Positions 45,167 through 54,417 of a DNA stretch of 64,000 nucleotides are shown in pieces (the stretch's first letter is position 1; every line of letters begins with the position of its first letter). The stretch is from Rhizobium chutanense (GTDB taxonomy: Bacteria; Pseudomonadota; Alphaproteobacteria; Rhizobiales; Rhizobiaceae). Below the pieces are notes generated by a model. The model worked only from the letters and a program-made list of their open reading frames with translations, was not told the DNA's origin and made no database searches. Made by a program: the position numbers and the translations under genes. Location of the stretch: positions 1-64,000 of the forward strand of contig NZ_NWSV01000020.1 of assembly GCF_002531935.1 (NCBI RefSeq), written 5' to 3'.

Positions 45167-46717
45167 TCACGATTGATGTGCCGCAGGGTCGGCAAGCTCG
45201 TCCCTGTTGGTTTTGCGCTGCCGTATCTGCTTTATGCTGCCGATCAAGACATTGAGATGCGATCTGCACAGAACAAAGATCAGGCAGCAATAGGCAATCC
45301 CGCCGGCGACGATTTCCACGGCCAAACGTGGATAAGGCGACCAATGAATGAGCGACTCATGCAGGAGTAAAACCACGGCGACCATTCCTCCGCAAGCCAT
45401 GCTGGGCCGAAGAAATTGCATCAGATAGGCCCCGACACTCAGCTCGATATGGCGCGAAATCTTCCAGCTGGTGATCGGCCAAAACAACAGAACTTCGATC
45501 ATGATCGCGAAAACAACTGTTGTGACGCCATAAGGATAAAGAACTGCGATCGTCACGAGCGTGAGGAGATTTCGTGCCAGCTGGTAGTAGAACCACCAAT
45601 CCATCTCCCCCTGGCTCTTGATCAAGGATGCCTGCACATAGCCGATTCCAGCCATCAGCCCGATAACGCAGTAGAACCGAACCGGCCAAACGGCCTCGAT
45701 CCAGTGCGCACCGAAAATCGTCGTGATCGCATCACCGGCAACCGCGGCAAGGCCAATGAAGACGGGGTAGGAAACCAGGGCGCAGCCAAACGTCGCCATC
45801 AGAAATGCTTCTCGAACTTTCTTCGGATCGCTCCGCAACGAGGACAGCAAGACGTGGGTGACGGATGTCAGGCCCCCGGCGATGACGTTGTTGATCATAT
45901 CGAACAAACGCTTCGAGAAATTATAGATACCGAGCGCTGACGGGCTCAACAACACGCCGATGATCAAGTTGTCCAAGCTCATCGTCTGCAAAAACCGGGT
46001 GCCCGACGCAAAGAAGCCGTAGTGCAGGAGATCGTTCAGGCTTTCTCTCTTCACGTGAAGCCCGGGCGACCAACCCGCACCCCAGAAAGCAGCGCCGCAG
46101 GATGCCGCTGTGGCCGCGATCTGCGCGATCGCAAGCGCCCACAAGCCGAAACCCGCGAGTACCAAAGCAAGGCAAATACAACCCGAAGTAATTGTGGCGA
46201 TAACAGTCCGGACGGCGACCAGATGGAATGACATCTTCCTGTTGACGATCGCATTCGGAACGACGGCCGTGAAGTCGAAGAACACCTTCAGTCCCATGAT
46301 GTAGATAAGGGACGTGATTTCCTTATGTCCCACGTAGGCCGCGATGGGCGAAGCGGCGACACACAAAACGCCATAGACCAAGAATGAAAAGGCAAGCGAA
46401 AGCATAAATATCGTATCGAGGTGGCTTCGCCTTATTTCGGATCGCTGGATGATTGCTTCGCCAAAGGCGGTCGGTCCAAAACTGCCGGCAAACGACACGA
46501 TGCTGAATGCCAGCGCAACAAGACCGAAATCCTGAGGCTGGAGCACTCGAGACGTCACCACGAAAACTGCGAAGGTGAGGACCGTCGGAATGAGCGTGCT
46601 CATCGCCGACCAGAAGGCACCGGTTACAGCCGCCGCGGATCGGTTCTTATTGACATGGCTGAATAGAATATCATCGTCTCGTGCAACCGACAAAACTGAG
46701 CTCCTACTGGGAATCAA
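45167..46717 (-). CDS. Wzx-type polysaccharide flippase (MOP superfamily)
   Basis: A 516-residue membrane protein with about 12-14 helices, beginning 'AAAVTGAFWSAMSTLIPTVLTFAVFVVTSR', 'QPQDFGLVALAFSIVSFAGS' as in lipopolysaccharide/exopolysaccharide flippases of the PST/Wzx group. It would carry lipid-linked repeat units across the inner membrane. It overlaps the pyruvyltransferase stop by ATGA. No glycosyltransferase or polymerase gene lies in the window, so the sugar unit is made by enzymes encoded elsewhere. Confidence 0.85.
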   Translation of the reverse strand: MIPSRSSVLSVARDDDILFSHVNKNRSAAAVTGAFWSAMSTLIPTVLTFAVFVVTSRVLQPQDFGLVALAFSIVSFAGSFGPTAFGEAIIQRSEIRRSHLDTIFMLSLAFSFLVYGVLCVAASPIAAYVGHKEITSLIYIMGLKVFFDFTAVVPNAIVNRKMSFHLVAVRTVIATITSGCICLALVLAGFGLWALAIAQIAATAASCGAAFWGAGWSPGLHVKRESLNDLLHYGFFASGTRFLQTMSLDNLIIGVLLSPSALGIYNFSKRLFDMINNVIAGGLTSVTHVLLSSLRSDPKKVREAFLMATFGCALVSYPVFIGLAAVAGDAITTIFGAHWIEAVWPVRFYCVIGLMAGIGYVQASLIKSQGEMDWWFYYQLARNLLTLVTIAVLYPYGVTTVVFAIMIEVLLFWPITSWKISRHIELSVGAYLMQFLRPSMACGGMVAVVLLLHESLIHWSPYPRLAVEIVAGGIAYCCLIFVLCRSHLNVLIGSIKQIRQRKTNRDELADPAAHQS

Positions 46718-47799
46718 ACGATCGAGGGATGAGCGACTAGATCTCGGGCAGGAAGGCTGGGGCTTAGATCCATGGGTCTGCTTGCCTTGTACCAGGTTCC
46801 GTTCATCTCATACGGAAGACGGGACATTGCCGCTAAAAGCTCACCGGCATTTGTCGCTTTTTCTACCAAAGGACTGTCGCTAGCCCAGCTACTGATGGCG
46901 TCGTGCAGCCTGCTTCCATTTCTCGCAACGGCGACATGCGGCTTATTGAGCAAAAGACAGAGAATATGACCGTGTAGACGGTTGGTGATGATCCGCTGCG
47001 CGCCGGACAGCATCTTCACGCCATAGTCGACATATCGGGCAGCGACATCCTCGCGATGTTGAGCCATCATCTCGGAGCGGCTGAAGCCACGCCGCATGGC
47101 CGCCTTGACGACACTCGACTTGCGCATGCGCGCCAAGCTATCCGGACCGTTGATCCAGTTGGTCAGGGGGCCGTCGGCAATCGCGCGCGCTTCGGCTATA
47201 TCAACATCGTCCTCTCCAAAAGGCTGCATGACGTACAGTACCCTGAGAGGATCGGCATCGAACGGTTTCAGCGGCCCGATGCCGAATGCCGTGTCCGGGC
47301 CAGCCTCGACATCGCAGTCGAAATTCGCTTTTGCCAGCCCGAAACTCTGCTCGTCGCGCGCCATGAAGAAAAATTTGCGATGCCTGCCAATCGTACGCTT
47401 GGCATATTCCAGAAGTGCTTCGTTGGCGAAATCGATGGTTTGAGGCATCTGAACGATGGTTCGATCAGGATATCTGCATGCCAGACGAAAGCGAATATCG
47501 TCCCGGCCTAGCTGGCCATCGCCAAAATCGGACCACCCGCAAATGAATATAGGAGCGTCGCCCGGAGTTGATTTTACGTCATCTATACTTTTAGCGGAGG
47601 CACCGGTAAGCACCGGCTGCCGCCCCGTTACTTCGTGCAATACCTTCACCAATCCCAACCAACTTGCATTGTGGCCGGGATCTTTGGTGGATGGAAAATC
47701 CATTATGATGTAAGGTTGTCCTCTACTAACAAATTTCCTTACCGATCTAATCAACTTTTCTTGCTGTCGTCGTATTAAAACTTCGCCGAGATGATACAT
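46714..47799 (-). CDS. Polysaccharide pyruvyl transferase family protein
   Basis: A 361-residue protein with features of PF04230: 'IFICGWSDFGDGQLGRDDIRF', 'VQMPQTIDF', 'FMARDEQSFGLAKANFDCDV', 'GPDTAFGIG' and the C-terminal 'ITNRLHGHILCLLLNKPHVAV'. It would add a pyruvate ketal to a sugar of an exopolysaccharide. The ATG at 47799 is given; no strong ribosome site precedes it, and a TTG at 47835 is an alternative. It is the first gene of the island, upstream of the flippase. Confidence 0.75.
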   Translation of the reverse strand: MYHLGEVLIRRQQEKLIRSVRKFVSRGQPYIIMDFPSTKDPGHNASWLGLVKVLHEVTGRQPVLTGASAKSIDDVKSTPGDAPIFICGWSDFGDGQLGRDDIRFRLACRYPDRTIVQMPQTIDFANEALLEYAKRTIGRHRKFFFMARDEQSFGLAKANFDCDVEAGPDTAFGIGPLKPFDADPLRVLYVMQPFGEDDVDIAEARAIADGPLTNWINGPDSLARMRKSSVVKAAMRRGFSRSEMMAQHREDVAARYVDYGVKMLSGAQRIITNRLHGHILCLLLNKPHVAVARNGSRLHDAISSWASDSPLVEKATNAGELLAAMSRLPYEMNGTWYKASRPMDLSPSLPARDLVAHPSIV

Positions 47800-48106
47800 A
47801 TATTCTACTTGAATGATCAAAAATCGGATCAGCAATTACATGCCAGGTTGTGCAAGTCAATTGGACGGCCGTGCGTCATAGCTACGCACCAAATTTACCC
47901 TACTTCTTAAGGTAAATGAGGATGACGAGGCTCAAGCCTCGCCGGCTTGGGGCGCACCAGCGGATCGATCGCGAGAAACCGCAGCCAGGGATGGGCTTTC
48001 GCTCCCTCCACTCTTTTCCCCGAAGATCGTTCTTTTGGAAATTCGTTCCTCCCCATCCGCATTAATACATTTAATCTATAGACATAATTAATTGGAGAGA
48101 ATGACC
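47800..48106. other. Divergent intergenic region with small inverted repeats
   Basis: About 300 bases between the pyruvyltransferase gene and the sugar ABC genes. It contains TTTACC-N11-GGTAAA (47894-47916) and a tight hairpin CGAGGCT-CA-AGCCTCG (47926-47941). Either could be an operator or a terminator. The last 60 bases are AT-rich and lead to the GGAG site of the binding protein. Confidence 0.4.
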
Positions 48107-49117
48107 ATGAGTATCGAAAAATCCGGAAACGGTTTGGGAAGACGGGACCTGTTGAAACTGTCCGCAGCCGCCGGGGTTGCCGTCGCCGGTGCTTCGCTGA
48201 TCGGGCAGAAGCCGGTTTTAGCAGCCGAAGAGCTGTCGCTGAAAGGCAAGCGCATCGCCATCAGCGCCACCGGCACCGATCACTTCTTCGACCTGCAGGC
48301 CTATAATGCCCAGATCGAAGAGGTAAAGCGCCTCGGCGGCGAGCCGATCGCCGTCGATGCCGGCCGCAATGACGGCAAGCTGGTCTCGCAGCTGCAGACG
48401 CTGATCGCCCAGAAACCGGATGCGATCGTTCAGATCCTCGGCACGCTCAGCGTCATCGATCCCTGGCTGAAGAAGGCACGTGACGCTGGGATCCCGGTCC
48501 TGACCGTCGACGTCGGTTCGACCAATTCGATCAACAACACCACCTCCGACAATTGGGGCATCGGCAAGGACCTGGCGCTGCAGCTCGTCTCCGATATCGG
48601 CGGCGAAGGCAATATCGTCGTCTTCAACGGCTTCTACGGCGTGACGCCTTGCGCGATCCGCTACGACCAGCTGGTCAATGTCGTCAAATATTTCCCGAAG
48701 GTGAAGATCCTCCAGCCGGAACTGCGCGACGTCATCCCGAATACGGTGCAGGACGCCTTCACGCAGATCACGGCCATCCTCAACAAATATCCGGAAAAGG
48801 GTTCGATCAAGGCGATCTGGTCGGCCTGGGATATTCCGCAGCTGGGCGCGACTCAGGCGCTGACGGCCGCCGGGCGGACCGAAATCCGCACCTACGGCGT
48901 CGATGGCAGCCCGGAAGTGCTGCAACTGGTTGCCGATCCGAATTCACCGGCCGGCGCCGACGTGGCGCAGCAGCCGGCGGAAATCGGCCGTACCGCCATC
49001 CGCAATGTCGCCAAGCTGCTCGCCGGCCAGACGCTGCCACGCGAGACCTATGTTTCGGCACTGCTCGCCAACAAGACCAATGTCGGCGAGGTCACCAAGA
49101 AGCTCGGCATCGGCTGA
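48107..49117 (+). CDS. Sugar ABC transporter substrate-binding protein (ribose-type) with Tat-like signal
   Basis: A 336-residue protein. The signal carries twin Arg (LGRRDLLKLSAAAGVAVAGA) and ends near VLAAEE. The mature domain is Peripla_BP_4-like: 'KRIAISATGTDHFFDLQAYN', 'PDAIVQILGTLSVIDPWLKK', 'GIPVLTVDVGS' and 'SAWDIPQLGATQALTAAG'. Such proteins bind pentoses, polyols or small cyclic molecules. The ATG at 48107 is best spaced from GGAGAG. The genes for the rest of the importer follow directly. The ligand is unknown. Confidence 0.85.
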   Translation: MSIEKSGNGLGRRDLLKLSAAAGVAVAGASLIGQKPVLAAEELSLKGKRIAISATGTDHFFDLQAYNAQIEEVKRLGGEPIAVDAGRNDGKLVSQLQTLIAQKPDAIVQILGTLSVIDPWLKKARDAGIPVLTVDVGSTNSINNTTSDNWGIGKDLALQLVSDIGGEGNIVVFNGFYGVTPCAIRYDQLVNVVKYFPKVKILQPELRDVIPNTVQDAFTQITAILNKYPEKGSIKAIWSAWDIPQLGATQALTAAGRTEIRTYGVDGSPEVLQLVADPNSPAGADVAQQPAEIGRTAIRNVAKLLAGQTLPRETYVSALLANKTNVGEVTKKLGIG

Positions 49118-49178
49118 CAAGGCTCCCGAGCGATCCGGCCGTGATCGGATCGCTTGGAATCTGCCCGGAGAGATCGAC

Positions 49179-50729
49179 ATGACCGCCATTTCGTTGAAGC
49201 AGCCGGTGACGGCGCGCGACGACATCATCCGCTTCGAAGGCATCGTCAAGCATTTCGGCGGCGCGCAGGCGCTTGCCGGTGCGTCGCTGCTCGTCAGGCG
49301 CGGCACCATCCACGGCCTCGTCGGCCAGAACGGCGCCGGCAAGTCGACGCTGATCAAGCTGCTGGCCGGTCTTCACCAGCCGGATGCCGGCCGGATCGAG
49401 ATCGAAGGGCAAACGTTCGACAGGCTGACGCCGCATCTTGCCGAAGCGCTCGGCATTCACTTCATTCACCAGGACCGGCTGCTGGTGCCGACCTTTACCG
49501 TCGGCGAAGCGCTGTTCCTCGGCCGGGAACCGCGGATCTCAGGCACGCCCTTCCTCGACCGGCGTCTGATGCAGCGGCGCGCATCCGATATTCTCAATGA
49601 CTATTTCGGTATCCGCTTGCCGAACAGCGCGCTGATCGGCGAATTGTCGACCGCCGAAAAGCAGATCGTGCAGATCACCCGCGCCCTCCTCAACCAGCCG
49701 AAAGTGCTCGTCTTCGACGAGCCGACCGCCGCCTTGGTACGCCGCGAGGCCGATATCCTCTTCCGGCTGATCCGCCGCCTGCGCGACGAAGGCGTCACCG
49801 TCATCTATATCTCGCATTACCTGAACGAAATCGAAGAGCTCTGCGACCACGTCACCGTGTTGCGCAATGGGCTCGACGTCGCCTCTGTGCCGATCGGCGA
49901 GACTTCGGCCGCGGCGATTGCCCGGCTGATGGTCGAGCGCGACATCAAGGAGATGTTCCCGAAGCCGCAGGTCAGATCGGGCGAAGAAATCCTTAAGGTC
50001 GAGCAGCTGTCGGCGCCGGGGAAATATAGCGACGTCAGTTTCACGCTTCGCCGCGGCGAGGTGCTCGGCCTCACCGGCCTGCTCGGTTCCGGCGCCAAGG
50101 AGCTGGTCCGCACTCTCTTCGGGCTGGAGACCCCCGCTTCCGGCCATATCGAGATCAGCGGCAAGATTGCCCGTTTCAGCAATCCGACGCAGGCGACTGG
50201 GCGCGAGATCGCGCTGGTGCCAGAAGACCGGCGACGCCACGGCATCGCGCTCGACCTCAGCGTTACGGAAAACACCAGTCTTTCAAGCCTCGGCCGCTTC
50301 ACCCGTTTCGGCTTTCTCGACCGCAAAGCCGAGCAGCGGGAAGTCGATGCTCTGATTGCTCGGCTGCAGGTCAAAACCAATGGACGGAATGCCTTGCTGC
50401 GCACGCTTTCGGGCGGCAACCAGCAGAAGATCGCCATCGCCAAATGGCTGAGCCGCCACTCCGAGGTCTATCTCCTCGACGAGCCGACGGTCGGCGTCGA
50501 CGTCGGCTCCAAGGTCGAGATCTATACGCTGATCGGCGAACTCGCGGCGCGCGGCGCCGGCGTCATCGTGCTGTCTTCGGACCTGCCCGAACTCGTCGGC
50601 ATCACCGATCGCATCCTGGTGCTCTTCCGCGGCCGCGTGGTGCGGGAATTCATCTCGTCGGAGACCACGGCCGATGCCGTGCTGGCGCAATCTACAGGAT
50701 CATCCGAGGGACATCGCCATGTCGGCTGA
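49179..50729 (+). CDS. Sugar ABC transporter ATP-binding protein (RbsA/MglA-type, two domains)
   Basis: A 516-residue protein with two fused ATPase domains. The first has Walker A GQNGAGKST, signature region LSTAEKQIVQI and Walker B LVFDEPTAALV. The second has a degenerate Walker A (GLLGSGAKE), an intact signature LSGGNQQK and Walker B YLLDEPTVGVD. This division is normal for the CUT2 sugar family. The ATG at 49179 follows CGGAGAG. It overlaps the first permease gene by 11 bases. Confidence 0.9.
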   Translation: MTAISLKQPVTARDDIIRFEGIVKHFGGAQALAGASLLVRRGTIHGLVGQNGAGKSTLIKLLAGLHQPDAGRIEIEGQTFDRLTPHLAEALGIHFIHQDRLLVPTFTVGEALFLGREPRISGTPFLDRRLMQRRASDILNDYFGIRLPNSALIGELSTAEKQIVQITRALLNQPKVLVFDEPTAALVRREADILFRLIRRLRDEGVTVIYISHYLNEIEELCDHVTVLRNGLDVASVPIGETSAAAIARLMVERDIKEMFPKPQVRSGEEILKVEQLSAPGKYSDVSFTLRRGEVLGLTGLLGSGAKELVRTLFGLETPASGHIEISGKIARFSNPTQATGREIALVPEDRRRHGIALDLSVTENTSLSSLGRFTRFGFLDRKAEQREVDALIARLQVKTNGRNALLRTLSGGNQQKIAIAKWLSRHSEVYLLDEPTVGVDVGSKVEIYTLIGELAARGAGVIVLSSDLPELVGITDRILVLFRGRVVREFISSETTADAVLAQSTGSSEGHRHVG

Positions 50730-51738
50730 AGTGGAATTCGCGCCTTCCGGTTTTTCCGCTGCGGAATCGCCGCCGCGGCCGGCCGGCAATATTGCGGCTG
50801 CGGCGTTGCGCTTCGGATCGCTGGTCGCATTTGCCGCCATCCTGATCGTCTTCTCGCTGACCGCCCCCTATTTCCTCAGCATCGGCAATATCGGCAATGT
50901 GCTTGGCCAATCGGCGATCTCAGGCCTGCTTGCCATCGGACTGACGATCGTGCTGATCGCCGGCGGCTCCAATGTCGTCACCGGCGGCATCGACCTGTCG
51001 CTCGCGGCCAATATGGGCCTCAGCGCCGCCGTCTATGCCAGCCTGACGCAACTCGGCTACGGCGACACGACGGCGATTGCGGCGGCGATCTTCACCGGCG
51101 CGCTGATCGGCACGGTCAATGCCATTGCCGTCGTCTATGCCGGCATCGTGCCGCTGCTCGCCACGCTTGCCGTGATGAACGTCGTCGCCGGCCTCGAACT
51201 GGTGCTGACCGGCAATACCGTGCTGCCGGCCTCGACGCCCTTCCTCTCGGCGCTTTCGGCCACGGATCCTTTCGGCATTCCGGTTCTTGCCTATGTGCTG
51301 CTCGGCTTCACGGCGATCACCACGGCGATCGTGCAATATACCCCACTCGGCCTGCGGCTCTACGCTGTCGGCGAGTTCCCGGATGCGGCACGGGCCGCCG
51401 GGCTGCCGCTCCGCCGCCTGCTCGCCGGCGCCTTCGTCGCCAGCGGCCTCTCCGGCGGCATCGCCGGCATCCTGTCGGTTTCCTATCTGAGCGGCAGCAC
51501 CACCGGTTCCGGCGAGATGCTGCTGCCCGTCGTCGTGACCGCGCTGCTCGGCTCGGTCTTTTCGCGCCGGCTGGTTCCGACGGTCACCGGGACGCTGCTT
51601 TCAGCCCTTTTGGTCGGCTTCCTCACCAACGGTTTCCAGCTCTTGAACATTTCGAGCACGCTGGTGAGCGGCGTCCAGGGCGTGCTCATCCTCATCGTCG
51701 TTTCCGCGACGACGCTGCTGCGCCGACAGGAGGCCTGA
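50719..51738 (+). CDS. Sugar ABC transporter permease (RbsC-type), first
   Basis: A 339-residue inner membrane protein with about ten helices of the BPD_transp_2 family: 'IGLTIVLIAGGSNVVTGGIDLS' near residues 80-100 and 'GLRLYAVGEFPDAARAAGLP' as the coupling region. The start at 50719 overlaps the ATPase gene. It forms the channel with the second permease. Confidence 0.9.
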   Translation: MSAEVEFAPSGFSAAESPPRPAGNIAAAALRFGSLVAFAAILIVFSLTAPYFLSIGNIGNVLGQSAISGLLAIGLTIVLIAGGSNVVTGGIDLSLAANMGLSAAVYASLTQLGYGDTTAIAAAIFTGALIGTVNAIAVVYAGIVPLLATLAVMNVVAGLELVLTGNTVLPASTPFLSALSATDPFGIPVLAYVLLGFTAITTAIVQYTPLGLRLYAVGEFPDAARAAGLPLRRLLAGAFVASGLSGGIAGILSVSYLSGSTTGSGEMLLPVVVTALLGSVFSRRLVPTVTGTLLSALLVGFLTNGFQLLNISSTLVSGVQGVLILIVVSATTLLRRQEA

Positions 51739-51740
51739 CC

Positions 51741-52742
51741 ATGTCGCTGCAAACCTCCCCTTCCCCTGCCATCGGCTTGCCGCGCCTCATCGCCGGCGGC
51801 CTGGTGCGCTATGGGCTGATCCTTGCCCTGATTGCGGTCTTCGCTGCCTTTTCCTTGATAACGCCGACATTCCTGACGTTGGCGAACCTGCAGAGCATCC
51901 TGGTCAACAATTTTACGCTGCTTGCCATCGTCTCCATCGCCATGACCTTTGCCGTGGCGGCGGGCGGCATCGATCTTTCGGTGGGAACGGCGGTGGATTT
52001 CGCCAGTTTCGCCTTCGTTTCGCTCGTCCTCGCCGGCCAGCCCGTGGCAATCGCCGCGCTCGCCGGACTGGCGGCCGGGGCAGTCGTCGGCGCCTTCAAC
52101 GCGCTCTTGATCTCCGGGATCGGCGTGTCGCCGTTCCTCGCGACACTCGGCACGCTGTTCATCGGCCGCAGCGTTCAGCAGCTGCTGACCAATGGCGGCA
52201 ATCCGGTCTATCTGCCGCCGAACGGCGTGCCGGACGCCTTCCGTTTCCTCGGCCACGGCACGATCGCCGGCTTTCCGGTGCCGCTGGCCGTTGCCATCGT
52301 CGTCATCGCGGCCGCTGCCGTTGTGTTTGCCCGCACGCGTTTCGGCCGCGTCATCCTGTCGATCGGCATCCAACCCGGCGTCGTGCGTTATTCCGGCATC
52401 GCAGCACCCGCCCATGTCGCGGTGACCTTCATCCTGGTCGGGTTGATCGCGGCCATCGCCGGCCTGATCCTGACCGCCACGGTCACCACCTACATCCCCT
52501 CCTCGGGCAATGCGTTCCTGCTGAACGCCATCGGCGCGACCTTCATCGGCACGACGCTCAGTCCGCTCGGGCGGCCGAATGTCGGCGGCACCGTTCTCGG
52601 CGCACTGCTGCTCAGCATCGTCGCCAACGGGCTGCTGCTGACCGATCTGAACTTCTATTGGCAGCAGGTCGGTACGGGAACGCTGATCTTCGCCGTGCTC
52701 GCGCTGAGCTTCATCAACAGAAAGGCGGCCGGGGGCGCATAA
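51741..52742 (+). CDS. Sugar ABC transporter permease (RbsC-type), second
   Basis: A 333-residue paralogue of the preceding permease with 'SIAMTFAVAAGGIDLSVGTA' and a coupling region near 'VILSIGIQPGVVRYSGIAAP'. It lies two bases after the first permease gene. The importer is therefore a CUT2 system with two different permeases. No kinase, dehydrogenase or regulator for its substrate is adjacent; the next gene is convergent glpK. Confidence 0.9.
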   Translation: MSLQTSPSPAIGLPRLIAGGLVRYGLILALIAVFAAFSLITPTFLTLANLQSILVNNFTLLAIVSIAMTFAVAAGGIDLSVGTAVDFASFAFVSLVLAGQPVAIAALAGLAAGAVVGAFNALLISGIGVSPFLATLGTLFIGRSVQQLLTNGGNPVYLPPNGVPDAFRFLGHGTIAGFPVPLAVAIVVIAAAAVVFARTRFGRVILSIGIQPGVVRYSGIAAPAHVAVTFILVGLIAAIAGLILTATVTTYIPSSGNAFLLNAIGATFIGTTLSPLGRPNVGGTVLGALLLSIVANGLLLTDLNFYWQQVGTGTLIFAVLALSFINRKAAGGA

Positions 52743-52757
52743 AGAGATACCATATCC

Positions 52758-52785
52758 GGACGGATCAACCCGCTGAGGCGTCCGA
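52758..52785. terminator. Weak stem-loop between the permease and glpK genes
   Basis: CGGACG (52758-52763) and CGTCCG (52780-52785) pair across a 16-base loop, partly inside the end of glpK. It could end the sugar ABC transcript, but the stem is short and no T-run follows. Confidence 0.35.
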
Positions 52786-54267
52786 AATCATCCGCGAGAC
52801 GGCATTCTTCCAGCCGATGATCTTGGCCTGCCGCTCGGTCTCCTCCATCGACGGGCTGAAGCGGCGGTCGCAGGCCCAGGCCTGCGCGAACTCCCGCCTG
52901 CCCGGCCAGATGCCGGCTTTCGAGCCGGCCAGCCAGGCGGCCCCGAGTGCCGTCGTCTCACGGATTGCCGAGCGGTCGACGGGATTTCCCGTCATGTCGG
53001 CCAGGCACTGCATCGTCCAGTCCGAAGCCGCCATGCCGCCATCGACGCGCAGCACGGTTTCCAGCTGGTTGACACCCCAGTCCTTCTTCATCGCCACCAG
53101 CAGATCGAGCGTCTGATAGGCGACGGATTCGAGCACGGCGCGGGCGAATTCCGCCGGCCCGCTGTTGCGCGTCAGGCCGAAGATCGCGCCGCGCGCGTTC
53201 GGATCCCAATAGGGCGCGCCAAGGCCGGTGAAGGCGGGGACGATATAGACCTGCTGTCCGGGATCGGCCTTGGCCGCGAGCACGCCCGCCTCCGACGCCT
53301 GATCGATGATGCCGAGACCGTCGCGCAGCCATTGCACGGCGGCACCGGCAATGAAGATCGAGCCTTCAAGCGCATAGGTCGTCTCGCCATCGAGGCGGCA
53401 GGCGACGGTCGTCAGCATCCGGTTGGAGGAGGAGACACGGTCCCTGCCCGTGTTCAACAAAGCAAAGCAGCCGGTGCCGTAAGTGGATTTCATCATGCCG
53501 GGCTCGAAGCAGGCATTGCCCATGGCTGCCGCCTGCTGATCGCCGGCGACCCCGAGGATCGGAAGCTCGGCACCGAACAGCGCCTTGTCGGCGCGGCCGA
53601 AATCATCGGCGCATTCCTTCACTTCGGGCAGCAGCGCGGCCGGAATGCCGAGAATGCCGAGAAGCTCTTCGTCCCAGGCGCCGTCATCGATATTATAGAG
53701 CAGCGTTCGCGACGCATTGGTCGCATCGGTGGCGTGCATGCGGCCGCCGGTCAGCTTGTAAATCAGCCAGCTGTCGATCGTGCCGAAGCAGACCTCCCCC
53801 GCCTCGGCCTTCTCCCGCAGCCCGGCGACATTATCGAGCAGCCAGCGCAGCTTGGTGCCGGAGAAATAGGGATCGAGCAGCAGGCCGGTCTTGGCGCTGA
53901 ACAGTTTTTCATATCCGTCGGCCTTCAGGCTGTCGCACATTTCCGCCGTGCGCCTGTCCTGCCAGACGATCGCCCGGTGAAGCGGTGTGCCGGACCGGCG
54001 GTCCCAGACCACCGCCGTCTCGCGCTGGTTGGTGATGCCGATCGCGGTGATGTCGGCGGCGCCGAGACCGGCATCGGCGATCGCCTTGCGCGCCGTGTCG
54101 ACGACGGATTGCCAGATTTCGCCGGCGTCATGCTCCACCCATCCCGGCTGCGGATAATATTGGGTGATCTCCGCCTGCGCCGAGCCGGCCATCTTCATGT
54201 CGCCATCGAAGATGATCGCCCGCGACGAGGTTGTGCCCTGGTCGATCGAAAGAATATAGCCGCTCAT
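52765..54267 (-). CDS. glpK: Glycerol kinase
   Basis: A 500-residue FGGY kinase that phosphorylates glycerol to glycerol 3-phosphate with ATP in the cytosol. The N-terminus reads YILSIDQGTTSSRAIIFDGD; the FGGY motifs appear around 'GVAGDQQAAAMGNACFEPG' and 'VLRVDGGMAASDWTMQCLAD'. Length and motifs match GlpK exactly. It is the last gene of the glp operon, 150 bases after glpV, with two hairpins in the gap. Confidence 0.95.
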   Translation of the reverse strand: MSGYILSIDQGTTSSRAIIFDGDMKMAGSAQAEITQYYPQPGWVEHDAGEIWQSVVDTARKAIADAGLGAADITAIGITNQRETAVVWDRRSGTPLHRAIVWQDRRTAEMCDSLKADGYEKLFSAKTGLLLDPYFSGTKLRWLLDNVAGLREKAEAGEVCFGTIDSWLIYKLTGGRMHATDATNASRTLLYNIDDGAWDEELLGILGIPAALLPEVKECADDFGRADKALFGAELPILGVAGDQQAAAMGNACFEPGMMKSTYGTGCFALLNTGRDRVSSSNRMLTTVACRLDGETTYALEGSIFIAGAAVQWLRDGLGIIDQASEAGVLAAKADPGQQVYIVPAFTGLGAPYWDPNARGAIFGLTRNSGPAEFARAVLESVAYQTLDLLVAMKKDWGVNQLETVLRVDGGMAASDWTMQCLADMTGNPVDRSAIRETTALGAAWLAGSKAGIWPGRREFAQAWACDRRFSPSMEETERQAKIIGWKNAVSRMISDASAG

Positions 54268-54349
54268 GTCAGTCTCCGGCTCGCACGAAATCGCTCCGCC
54301 CGGCGAAAAGGGCAGGATGCGGCGGTTTCATGAGAGAAAGATTGTGGGT

Positions 54350-54371
54350 GCCACCGGCCGCAGCCGGTGGC
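54350..54371 (-). terminator. Perfect hairpin between glpV and glpK (second)
   Basis: GCCACCGGC and GCCGGTGGC form a perfect nine-base stem with the loop CGCA. It is the stronger of two hairpins in the glpV-glpK gap. With no T-run it probably protects the upstream message or lowers read-through into glpK. Confidence 0.55.
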
Positions 54372-54381
54372 TAGATGTGAT

Positions 54382-54407
54382 GGCCGGAAGCCTCGTCGCC
54401 TCCGGCC
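54382..54407 (-). terminator. Hairpin directly after glpV (first)
   Basis: GGCCGGA and TCCGGCC form a seven-base stem with a 12-base loop, starting 11 bases after the glpV stop. Together with the next hairpin it makes a tandem structure typical of messages in which the binding protein must exceed downstream products. Confidence 0.5.
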
Positions 54408-54417
54408 GAGGTCCGCC

